From positions 1,169,498-1,233,497 of the forward strand of contig JAIUJO010000071.1 in assembly GCA_023846275.1 (NCBI GenBank): 64,000 nucleotides of DNA, given 5' to 3'. This DNA is from Vanilla planifolia (taxonomy: Eukaryota; Streptophyta; Magnoliopsida; Asparagales; Orchidaceae). Of the stretch, positions 13,006 to 23,759 are shown in pieces (position 1 is the first letter of the stretch; every line of letters starts with the position of its first letter). Below the pieces are notes generated by a model. It was not told the DNA's origin and ran no database searches. It saw only the letters and a list, made by a program, of their open reading frames with translations. Both the position numbers and the translations under genes were made by a program.

Positions 13006-14850
13006 TATATTTACTTAATATTAGAAGAATACTTCATTATTATTTGTGATTATTTATGTTGGTAATTTACTATAATTTGTAACAAGGGGATCGAGATGAA
13101 ACAAATGTAGTTGTACTCATCTCCATGACCTTTAATTATTTAAATATTATTTTTTATAATTTTAAATATTATTTTCTAAGTGTTTGGCATGCTCTCAAAA
13201 ACATTTTGATTCATACCTAATTTGATGATTCAGGATATTATACTCATTTGTCTTAGTGCCCTGGAATACAACTTTCACATATAATTCATCTTTTTTCTTT
13301 TAATTTTTTAATTTATTTGGATATATTTCTATGTAAATCTTTATTGCTTTGCATGTGATTTTGTAGCACTTTAATCTAGCCATATTGCATCGACTGAATT
13401 TACCACGCTTATGCTTTAATAAATATTTACTTAATTTTTAAATAATAATATTTTGTATACATTTATATATAAAGGACTATTTTAATATTAAAACATATGC
13501 AAATGATAACATGCCATGCTAATGCTCATATCATGATGTCATTACATAATGATAGATTGGAGTTTAATAAAGCAACTCTCTTATATCATAATTAATTAGT
13601 TAACGTATCTAATGGTTTTGAGATATCGCTTCCATGGAAACTCCTTTTCCCTTATCTTCTCTTCTCATTTTTTTATCCAATTCGTATTATATTTTGTCGT
13701 CACTACCAATTTTTATGAAAAAGTACTTACAAAATCTATTTTAAATAATCTTTAAACAAGATTGTACACTTTAAAATTTTTAGCTTCATATCATATGATA
13801 CGACCTCTACATCACATCGTATGATCCATGACATGCATAGGCCAAATTATCGATTATATGGGAAATCTCTATTAGACCTTCTTCTAAACCCATCATATTA
13901 ATCTGATCAGCTCATCATACTTGTACGATGTTAACAATCACTTGTCAATGAAAAGATTAAATAAGGCAATTGTTGTAATGTCTTTCCTAAATCAATTGTA
14001 TTTGTTTGGTTAATTTAGTGTACTAGAACAATGATCAACTAACTGAGCCATTTACATGAAGCCAAAGCCCTATCACTGGTCATGTTTTATAGATTGTACC
14101 AAATAATTTGGTTGATTGTTTGGTTAAATCATAACAACAAAAAAATAACAAACTCAACCATAAATCCACCAAAATCATACAAGATCCACTTCCAAAACAC
14201 CCCAAACAATAAATATATGATTTATGAAGATGAACTCAATTAGGAACTTACCTTAAGATGTGATTCCAGTAAAGTGAGGCAAAAAATTTTGTCTCTTCAT
14301 TTTTGCTTTTTTTTTTCTTTTTCTCTATGTTTTCTTTGAATTCCTACAAGATCTCAAGGCAAATCTCCTTTAACACTCTCCCTAAGCTCTTTCTCTTCAT
14401 GCTTCATTTTTGCAATACTGAACTTTGCCAAAATGCTCGAGACAACAGAGCGGATGCTATTATTTAATAAGAGGATTATTTTAATATTTAATCTAAATTT
14501 CTTGTATTTTTATATTTTTTAATTTTTAATATTTACATAAATTTTTAATAGTTTTTGAAAAATATAAACCGTATACATACAGATTTCTCAAATTGAAACC
14601 TTCATGATAATATACTTAGATTTTGTATTCTATCATTTCTATCTTGGCATGCTTTTTAAAAAGCTTATTCATCAATAAATTCTAAAGTTTCAAATATGAC
14701 ATACACAAACTAAATAATTTAAACTTATTTAGAAGGAATTTTTAAGTTAATAAAAAAGACTATTACATGTTCACTTTGTTATCAAAAAGAGAAATTGTAT
14801 AAGCTTTGGTCATAACTCCTAATTAGTTGTAGAGAAGAAAAGAAAATGAA
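13006..14850 (+). repeat. right long direct repeat (probable LTR) of the Ty3 fossil
   Basis: Second copy of 8,041-9,870 in the same orientation. Small indels separate the two copies. The similarity stops shortly after the CTAATTAGTTGTAGAGAAGA block near 14,820. Confidence 0.7.
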
Positions 14851-16224
14851 TTAAAGGATCACTATGGGAAAAATCTAACTAAAAGAAACAAGGTAAGTTT
14901 TCCTCATGATTTACAATTGATTTTGAATAGATCTAGTTTAAGATCTAAGCTGAAAGGATAAGTATTTTCATGCAAGCTATAAATGTTTCCTTTTTTCTTG
15001 CTATGGAGTCATGTATGAAAGATTTGTAAATATAACTAAGCCTTATGTGCATGAAATCATAATTGTAGGAGGGAATTTGACGATTTAAAGAAAAGACAAG
15101 AAATAAACAAAATCTTCATTATATATTCAATGGGACCATCAAATAAAGCAACAAAGGATTGAATGATCTAATGAAAAATATCAAACAATCTAATAATTTT
15201 TCAACATTTGTGTTGTGAGTCTTTATCGAATGCTCGATAGACAATCCAATAATCTTTCAATGAGCATTTAATGATCTTACATGCGGATTGAATAGTATGA
15301 CTTGGACATATGAGGAATTAACACAAGTCAAATAGAGAAGTTGGAAAAATCTAACATCCATTAGACATGCATTGAACAATTAAATGAATTAAATCAAATG
15401 ATCTAATAGTTTGTTGATGATCCAATTGAACAAGTAGACTTTAATATGAAGGATCTTTTAGGACTCAAGTTATGGAATTGATTGTAATATTATAAGATTT
15501 TAATAGTATGAGTATTATTTAATAAATTTTTATTATGATTAATCTCATTATCTACAATATAAATTAATTAAGTGCATTTATCTGATGGTGAAAGAGAAAT
15601 TAAAGAGAAAGGAGATACATTATTTTCATTAAATGTCAAAAACTATGTTAAAAAATAATTTATAAAGTTTATAACATTTAGTGATTTATTACTACTTTAT
15701 AAAACATTATAAATTTTTAGAAGATGGGATACATGTCTTATGGAGGAAGAAGAAGAATATTAAATAAGGAATATCAAATTTTGAAGAATTTATTATTGTA
15801 ATATCATAAAATTTGGAATTAAATTGGTCACAAAACAAAAGATTAAAATTATGAAAAATATTACTTTAAGTATTTTTGGGAGAAAAATATTAAAATAAAT
15901 GATGATCTCAAAAAAATAAAAAATATAAAAAATGATACATTTTTTAGAAAAGAAATTCATTTTTATGAAAAAAGATATTTAAATATTAAACGGCATTAAA
16001 AAAATTAGAAAAAATTATGTGTAGTGTAGTTTTATGAGTTTTACAATTTGTTAAAAACTTTGGAAATCATTTGTATCAAAAGCTTTTAGAAAACTAGATT
16101 TTGTTTAAAATTTTGATTAAAATTTAGTATTTTCGCATTTCTAAAAATCCAATTTACTCTAAAATTAATTAGTGATCAAATATTTGTGAAATAGCCACTA
16201 GTGGCTATGAATATGTTAAGAAAC
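14851..16224. other. intergenic AT-rich, nothing recognised
   Basis: No convincing gene. At 15,150-15,430 short words such as CAATCTAATAA, CAATCCAATAA and AATGATCTAATG recur irregularly, without a fixed period. Confidence 0.4.
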
Positions 16225-16460
16225 TTCAATGAAATGTTGAGTTTAGTATAATCTTCATTTTGTTAATGTTTTGTGTATTTAAGTGGAGTAAATGGACAAT
16301 CTTGTCGATTGAGAAAATCATAGACATAAAATGATTTTGATGGAAAATGGTCCAAATTAAAACTTCAAAATATGAAATTTATTGTGAAAGTAAGTTTTAA
16401 ACATTGCAATAAAGAATTAAAAAGTATTGTTTTCTATTATGTGAAAATTTAAGAAAACTA
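16225..16460 (+). repeat. ~230-bp direct repeat R1
   Basis: The block containing GGTGGAGTAAATG-like text, ATCATAGACATAAAATGATT and GCAATAAAGAATTAAAAAGT recurs almost unchanged at 18,660-18,885 (R2). By eye they are about 90% alike. R1 and R2 lie on either side of repeat copy A. Confidence 0.8.
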
Positions 16461-17301
16461 TGTCGACAAACTTTTGTGAAATCAACAAAATTGAGGCTTT
16501 TCTAGATTGGGTAATTTGGCATGTGGAGCCAACGTGGGAAGGAAGGTGGCAACATTAAATTTCAAGTTAGGTGACTATGAATTTTTTTGTACATATGCTT
16601 AGTTGTCAACAAAAATATAAATTAGTAGCCTTTAACATCTAAACTAGATTAAATAATAAATCAATATTTTGGCAACTTTAACATTTGGATGTAGTTGTTA
16701 AGTTATATACTATATATTGCTCTGGTATTTAATTTCTTTCATATTTTTTTATATGATGTGACATGTTTGGTGTGCAAAAATATTCATTTAAGAATTGTCA
16801 TATAAGATGGGAAAATTTTCATAATAATTTCAATAACTATTTTAATAAAAAATTATAAAAGTATAAAGATAATTATAAGAATAAGTTTAATAACATCATT
16901 AGAAAAATGGATGGGATCTCTATGTTGATAATCTATGCAGTTTTCATATCAAATGGACTCCAAATGGTTTTAGACAAAATTTAATATAAGTTACTTATTC
17001 AACACTTCATTTTTTTTATTTTGATGTTTTTAATCTTTTATTATATTTTAAATAATATATCTTTCTATAACACTTATTAAAATCAAAATCATATTGTTAA
17101 ATTCGTAAAAATATTTCAAGTATAATCCAAAATATTTTTAAAAAGTTGAACTGATATTAAAAGTTACGATGTTACATCAACTTAACTTTATATGAAAGGA
17201 ATCTCCTTAAGAGATCAAAATCCTTGTGATGTATTATTGACATCTCAAAGTACAGTTAGCACTTAATTTATTTTTAAATTGAAGAAATAGATTTAAAAAA
17301 A
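16461..17301. other. AT-rich spacer between R1 and repeat copy A
   Basis: No recognisable gene or repeat beyond short AT-rich runs. It does not resemble the spacer that precedes copy B. Confidence 0.4.
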
Positions 17302-18657
17302 TGTTATCTGATTTGTGGTATTATAGAATTTTGATAGATCTTGATTAACATGAGCAATTATAACCTCTTGGATTTCTTCATCTTTTCCTATTTATAGAGC
17401 TCAAATTTGAGCTCTAAATCCACTCCCAACCACTCTAAAATAAACTAGCCGTTTGGTAACAGGCAGGCACATCGCAGTCACCATTTGATTTGAATCTTGA
17501 AATGGAAGTTTCTGAATGAATTTTGATTTTACCGTTTGTGATCAATCTGGCCGTTTGATTTAGGAGGCCTTGTTCTAGGCCATTGGATCGAGCATAGGTT
17601 TCTCCTACATGTGTTAGGATATGCTGTCCAAAAACTATTTGTATTGAAACGTTTGCTGCAGTGCTTTCTAATGGCCTCATAAATCTACTTAAGTTTGATT
17701 CCCTTGCTTGTCATTGTGCTGTTTAATTGCATCATTTTACCATGATTAACCTAAGCTGTGAGGATCACACTTGCCTTCTTGGTTCTTTGAAGATCGGATG
17801 GGAATTTAGTCCCATGTCACAGAAAATTTGTTGCCATTGTGCTCTATAAGGATTCCGGCTCGGTTATCTCCCCAAATAGTTGGGGTTGGCTACTCCCTAC
17901 CTCGACCAAGGTTTAATTACTTGGTCCTGGTTGACTTGAAGTCGTATCGTTCCGTTAAGTTTCCCTTTTGGCTGATTATGAGCTATTTTGTTCAGCTTTC
18001 CCTGCGGCCTTAGTCCTTTGCCTTCAAGCTTCGCTCGCCCCTTCGGGGCAATATAACAATTTTTGTTTTATTTTTTTTAATCCCTAAAGCCTGGACGGCT
18101 CAGTCGTCGGTCTGGTTAACTCGCCCAATGCTACAGTGAAAAATCCCGAAACTAAAGTGGTTTTATATTTTTGTGAGAATTTTTGTGCAAAAATTTTGAA
18201 TATAAGTGTACCAAAATAATTTCATATTATGATAGTGTTATAAGTATCCTAAGTGACTATGAAAATAAATTGATAAAAAATAATTCTTAAGTAATTTTAA
18301 AAAATAAAATACCAATGTCTATACTTTTCATCAATAATGCTTGGCCCAAAAATCAAAATTCAATAATTATTAAACTTATAATATTTTAAAATATTAATAC
18401 TAATAATGTGCCACATCATCTCAAAATTTGGATATATCAAATTCAAGAAAAATAAAGAGAAATTCAAATATAAAAATTTTAGTGCATGTCTTCAATTTCC
18501 TTGAAACTTGCCATGACTCCAAGAGCCTTGAGGACCACTATTTTAGACATTTAAAGTTCATGACTTGACTTAATTGAATATTAATAATTTTACTTAATGT
18601 AAGCCTATATGAGATATAAACATTTATGTCTGACTCATTAAACACAAGGGTGTAACA
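17302..18657 (+). repeat. LTR-like repeat, copy A
   Basis: A segment of about 1.35 kb, GC-richer than its surroundings, that matches copy B (19,752-21,069) over its full length. Both begin with TGTT..CTGATTTG and end with CACAAGGGTGYAACA, so they have TGTT..AACA ends like LTRs. A TATA-like CTATTTATAGAGC lies about 90 bp in. Shared blocks include AGCTCTAAATCCACTCC, GGCCATTGGATC, TGCTCTATAAGGA, CAATAATGCTTGGCCCAAAA and CATGACTCCAAGAGCC. At 17,936-18,008 it holds two head-to-tail units of about 37 bp. I saw no flanking 5-bp duplication and no protein domain, so the family is open. Confidence 0.65.
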
Positions 18658-18659
18658 GA

Positions 18660-18885
18660 ATATAGTACAATTTTCATTTTATTGAAGTTTAGTTTTATTT
18701 AGGTGGAGTAAATGAACAATTTTGTCGATTTAGAAAATCATAGACATAAAATGATTTTGATGGAAAATTGTCCAAATTAAAACTTCAAAATATGAGATTT
18801 TATTGTGAAAGTATGTTTTAAACATTGCAATAAAGAATTAAAAAGTATTGTTTTCTATTATGTGAGAATTTAAGTAAACTAAGAT
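18660..18885 (+). repeat. ~230-bp direct repeat R2
   Basis: Second copy of R1 (16,225-16,460), starting within a few bases of the right end of repeat copy A. Confidence 0.8.
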
Positions 18886-19751
18886 TAGTTAATATTAGCT
18901 ATTATCTAATCATATATGTTATAGAAATCTATTAAATATGAGTCATTAGTAAGTATTCTTTTCTATTATTATTTTTATTCCTAAGTTCTAAAACTCTAAA
19001 TAAATAAAATCAAAGCATATATCATTCTATAGGATTTAAGTAAAATTTATTGTTATTGTGTGCTCACATATATTTACCAAAAGATGTAGCATTAGTCATT
19101 GAATTATTTTTGGATTACCCTCATGCAAAACATAGATGTCCATTAGACTAAGGAATTGAAATTCTTTGTGCTTAAAGTAAACCCACAAGAGGGGGGGGGG
19201 GGGTGAATTGTGGTAAATAAAGTTTTGAGATTTTCTTTCAATTTTTTATTTAAATTAAACTTAAATCTTTTAAGCAAGAACGAAAAGAGAAGTAAAATAG
19301 TACACCAAATATTTTTTAAGGTGATCCAACTCAAATTCGAGCCTACATCCACCCCCACCATTTTTGGGAAAAAGAGACTAAAATTCACCAAATTACAAGT
19401 AAGGTTTTTCGTATGGCTCACCCAAACCTACTTGGGATTTTATCTACGGCTAATCCCGAACCTACTTGAGTTTTTTCCAAGCTCAACTCTAATGCGGTGC
19501 TTTTGCATAATTGTCAGGAAGCCTTTACCCCAAAGAAACAAATACAAAAATTGTCAATAAATTATAAACTTAAAACAATTTAAAGAAGCATGAGGCATAC
19601 TCAATACAATAAAAATTTCAAAGCAAAATCGAAAAGAGGGAGGCATAGAAATTGAAAATAGTTGAAGCAAAAACCTCCAATTTTGGGTTCTTTCTTACAA
19701 CTTTAACTTTATGAATTTGGAAGCACCATATACACATAAAATTGCTCGATG
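18886..19751. other. spacer with a G13 run and a plant-repeat-like stretch
   Basis: A run of 13 G lies at 19,191-19,203, directly followed by TGAATTG. About 150 bp further on comes CGAGCCTACATCCACCCCCACC, then CCAAGCTCAACTC. Stretches with a G-run plus GTGAATTG and a later CCTACATCCAC word are, from memory, frequent in monocot and other plant repeats. I could not decide the family. The open frames on both strands across it are short and resemble no protein I know. Confidence 0.35.
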
Positions 19752-21069
19752 TTCTGATTTGAAAGATTTAAGAACATAGCGATTGTAACCAAAAAGATTT
19801 CTTCATCCTTCCCTATTTATACAGCATAATTTAAGCTCTAAATCCACTCCAAACGGCTCTAAAATGAACTAGCCGTTTGGTTAACGAACACAAAGCAGTT
19901 GTCGTTCGATTTGGAGCTTCAAATGGATGTTTTCGTTTGCATCCTGATTTTTCTGTTCGAGATCAATTCTGGCCGTTGGATCTAGGCTCTTGATTTGGGC
20001 CATTGGATCAAGCATAGGTTGTCCTGTATGTATTAGTATAATCTATCCAGAAATTAATGGAATTAAAACATTTTTCGTATTGCTTACGCCTCTTGACACA
20101 CCCATATCTGCTCAGGTTCGATTCTCCTATACTTCCTGTATTTTACTTTGATTAATCTCAGCTGTTGGATTGCGCTTGCCCGTGCACCATCATTAATAAT
20201 TGGATTGGGACTTTAGCCCCACTTTGCCTAGCTAATTTTACCATTATGCTCTATAAGGAGTTTGGTTCGTATGGCTCTCGTGCCATTTGGTTAAGCTCTC
20301 CTCTTCCTCGCTCAGGACACTTGTTCCTGGTTAACTTGATCTCGCACTGTTCTGTTCAGCTTTCCCTATGGATTGATTTCGCCCTGTTTCGTTCAGTGTT
20401 CTCAGTGGCCTTCTTCCTTTGCCTTCTGGCGATGCTAACCCGTTCTGATTCAATCTAACAATTTTTATTTTATTATATTTTTTTAAAAATTCCTAAACGC
20501 CTAGACAGGCCAATGGTCTGGTCACATTGACCCACCCATTGCTATTGTGAAAAATCCTGAGACTAACGTTGTTTTAGTGTTTTGTGAGAATTTTTGTGCC
20601 AAAATTTTTAATATAAGTGTACCAAAACAGTTTTATATTATGATAGTGTTACAAGTTTCCTAAATGACTATGAAAAGAAATTCATGAAAAATAATTCCTA
20701 AATAATTTTAAAAAATCAAATACAAATGTTTATACTTTTTTATCAATAATGCTTGGCCCAAAAATCTAAATTTAAAAATTATTAAATTAATAACATTTTC
20801 GAATATTAATACTACTAGTGTTCCACATCATCTCAAAATTTGGACATATCAAATTCAAGAAAAATAAAAAGAAAGTCAAGTATAAAAATTTTAGTGCATG
20901 TCTTCAATTTCTTTGAAGCTTGCCATGACTCCAAGAGCCTTTCGGCTCACTATTTTAGACATTTAAAGTTCATGGCTTGACTTAATTGAATATTAATAAT
21001 TTTACTTAAAGCAAGCCCATTTGAGATATAAACATTTATGCTTGACTCATCAAACACAAGGGTGCAACA
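19752..21069 (+). repeat. LTR-like repeat, copy B
   Basis: Second forward copy of the family, about 1.32 kb, with the same TGTT..AACA ends as copy A. It carries two 37-bp units at 20,337-20,410. Near 20,112-20,125 it has GCTCAGGTTCGATTCTCC, which looks like the internal promoter box of tRNA genes; copies A and C have a diverged version at the same place. Copies A and B lie about 1.1 kb apart and could be the two ends of one small non-autonomous element, or two separate solo copies. Confidence 0.65.
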
Positions 21070-22034
21070 GAAGTACTAGAGAACATTGATACCCAAAAAG
21101 GTATTCTGCTTAGTATAAAAATCATCATTATATGAATTATTATTTATTGTAGTATTAAAATTACGCTCAAATTAGGCTAAAGTGTGATGTAACTTTTCAT
21201 TCTATAACTAAGAGAACAATGGAAAAAGAGCAATGATGAATGGACCATCACTATCATAGACAAGTATGGTCGTTGAAATTAACCATGATGTCACAATTCA
21301 TCTTGATTCAAATATTAATATAATACTTTTTTACATATTTATTATCTTATATATTAATCTATTAAAAATTTATTCCAAAATAATAAGACAAAATCCTAAT
21401 ATCATATTAAAAAATAATATTAAGTTAAAGGTAAAATTTATCTAGACTAATAACAAAATTTTAAATATTGTTTCTTTTTTTCTCAATCTTTAATTGTTAA
21501 AATATATATATATTTATCTATTTTTTATTTATTTTTATAAAACTGTTTTTTAATATTCTTTTTTCAAAGCTTTATTTTGTAATCTCTCATTTTCAAATTT
21601 AAGCTAAAAAATTAATACAATCATTTTTTTTCATTTAGTTCGGTTTTTAAATGTTATTTCTGTTTGTTTTCTTTTTTTGCTGAATAAATTTATTTGAGAG
21701 AAAATACATATAGCTGCTTTGTTTGTCGTGTAATTATTAACAGGGCATGTTTGGGTGATTTCGGAATCTCTAACATGCTCGTTTCAATAAATTACAAATC
21801 CCAAAGCTCACCCCTTCGCTCTTGTACAGAAGGGAAGAGCAAGAGTATTGTCGTTCTCGAGACCAAATAATTCCTCAAAAAGATAAAGAAAAGTTTTTTT
21901 TTCTTCTTTGGTTTGTAATTTGTTTGTCTGATGCTTTCTATCTTCTATTCCTCATCCAACCGCTGCACCTCATCAGGGTTCCACTTCAGCCCTACCCAAC
22001 GTAGCTCCGTTGGATCATTTTTCTCTCATTGACG
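21070..22034. other. upstream region of the kinesin pseudogene
   Basis: AT-rich to about 21,700. From about 21,730 to 22,030 the sequence is less AT-rich and has pyrimidine-rich stretches (for example near 21,800-21,830 and 21,950-22,030), as expected for a former promoter and leader. I cannot point to a certain TATA box. Confidence 0.35.
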
Positions 22035-23372
22035 ATGCACACGAGGAACCAGAACAAACCCCTGCTGACCGTTGAGTATAATGTTTCTCGAATCTGCTCA
22101 AAGGTAAGGTTTACTTCTCGCCACATTCAGTTTCAATCCATTCTATGGCTAGTGTTCTACTTGGCATGGAATTCTTAGGTGTAGATTGATATGCAGAAGA
22201 GCAAGAACTTGGACGAATCGCAGTTAAATAGGCGGCAGAATATTGGAGGCGGGAATATGGTAGGAAAGGCAAACTCCGCACATTGTCGCCTACCTCTATC
22301 CAGTATGAATACAATATCTAGGGATAATGGAGGTGTTATCGATACTGCCAGCTTTAATGGAGATTGTGATGGTGCCGGGGTTGTGTTTAACTCAAGGGAG
22401 GATGTAGCGAAGTTACTGTCTGAGAAATCAAATCTCAAAATCAAAGTAGATGCCCAAGCAACTAGGCTTCCTAATCTTTATGTTACAATACCAATTTGTC
22501 TCTTTTTTTTTCTTGAGTAATTGTGTTTATTCTAATTTTTACAGTTTTATCTTTGGAAGGAAGGATGAATGATATGAGAAACTACATCAAGAGGCTAAAG
22601 TCCTATATTAGTTGGTTCATTGATCTGGAAGATTGTTATCTTGTGATACAGGATGAGCTCAATAGTTTGTTAGAGTCAGAAAAGCGAAAGCATTCTAAAA
22701 TTGTTGAATGTTTTCAATTTACATTTTCACTCGATGAAGAATTTTTTTACTATTAAACTTTGGAAAATTTGATTTCTTTTCAAAATCCCAAATAAATTCC
22801 AAAATAGAAGAGTTTACTTCGCTGATGGAGGAATACTGGACAATGAGGGTGCCCTTAGAGAAGAATCTTAAGAGGGAGGAGTCCAACAAATTTTACCTTC
22901 TAAAAATTAAATATACTTTCTTTATAGACTTATATATAACGACAATACTCATGAAACATATCAGGTTGCCATTAAAGCTCAGGAGAAGGAAGCTTAAGCA
23001 AGGGTTGCGTCTGAAAATTTACGTTATGGTCTTATGGAAGATCTTGAGAAAGCTACACAAGAAATAAATCATCTTAATAGTCAAGTAAAGCAATATGCAT
23101 TGTTGAACTTAATTGGAAAAAATATTTATATACATTTTTTTTGATATATTCTGTATTTTGTTACTACATAGATAAAAATGATTCAAGGGACAAACAAACT
23201 ACGACAAGAGTACAACAATAGCTTGCAATAGTATAACCTTCAGCTGTAGGCTGATGCTATCAAGAATGATGATGCCCTATCAAAGTTGTAGAAGGAGAAA
23301 AATGCTTTGGTGGAGATTATTACTAGATTAACGGATCAGGCTAGCTTGTTAGGAATCAACTTGAGAATATGA
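22035..23372 (+). pseudogene. kinesin-14 (ATK1/ATK5 type) pseudogene, tail and stalk block
   Basis: Kinesin-14 motors of the ATK type walk to microtubule minus ends and focus plant spindle poles. The start codon is probably the ATG at 22,035: exon 1 (22,035-22,103) reads TRNQNKPL after two residues, as in ATK N termini, and ends at GT 22,104. Exon 2 (22,197 to about 22,463) ends in a DVAKLLSEKSNLK segment like the family's EILALLSERAK. Exon 3 (22,545 to about 22,703) gives MRNYIKRLKSYISWF, matching IIKKLKVCVRWY. Further stalk exons lie at about 22,807-22,890, 22,950-23,084 and 23,172-23,372; the last reads LRQEYNNSLQ.YNLQL like LQEYNTSLQQYNTKLQ. In-frame stops lie at 22,995, 23,229, 23,247, 23,289 and 23,370, and the exon 2 donor is not consensus, so it is broken. 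Family comparison is from memory. Confidence 0.8.
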
Positions 23373-23679
23373 GGGTGAGATTATCAATTGAAATTGAGTT
23401 TATTATCATATAAATGCACTCCACCAAAATAAAAACAAAACCTTTTCTTCATGTAATTTTGCCTCAATTATTTTCTTTCTAACTCTGTGTTTTTGTTAAA
23501 AATTTTGTATGCTACCACTCTTAATTTATATACTAAGAAATAGAGTTTAGTGATTTTGCTATCATAGCTTAAATCAATCTGTCAATTACTTAATTTGTCA
23601 TCTAACAAATGCCTTTTAATCAGCAACGTTTTTCTAGTCTAGTAATTTGCCAAAGAACATGGCTGAAATTTTTGTAGTA

Positions 23680-23745
23680 ACAATGTTGTTGAAAGCTAGC
23701 TTGTTTTTGAAGAGTTGAGACATGCACAAGAGGAAGTTGAATTGT
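23680..23745 (+). pseudogene. possible further kinesin stalk exon remnant
   Basis: One frame reads LVFEELRHAQEEVELY, a charged coiled-coil-like stretch 300 bp after the last clear stalk exon and on the same strand. It could continue the kinesin-14 stalk, but it is too short to prove. No good splice sites flank it. Confidence 0.3.
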
Positions 23746-23759
23746 ACTTTTTTTTCATT

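Larger units (their letters stand above)
8041..14850 (+). mobile_element. fossil Ty3/gypsy LTR retrotransposon
   Basis: Two long direct copies (about 8,041-9,870 and 13,006-14,850) enclose about 3.1 kb that holds Ty3/gypsy-type parts in the usual order: gag, zinc knuckle, protease-like stretch and reverse transcriptase. No RNase H or integrase region is recognisable before the right repeat. By eye the two end repeats are roughly 85-90% alike, which implies an old insertion. The internal region is broken many times and the element looks dead. Exact outer ends, target-site duplication and primer-binding site could not be fixed by reading. Confidence 0.75.

Noticed and set aside
8041-14850. Segmental duplication instead of LTRs for the 1.8-kb repeats
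   Set aside because: Possible, but the gag-protease-RT remnants lie between the two copies in the right order and orientation, which favours an LTR element. Kept as the less likely reading.
17828-20458. Similar short open frames in repeat copies A, B and C (PLPRPRF-like peptides)
   Set aside because: Shared because the DNA repeat is shared. The frames have different starts and lengths, and stops are not conserved.
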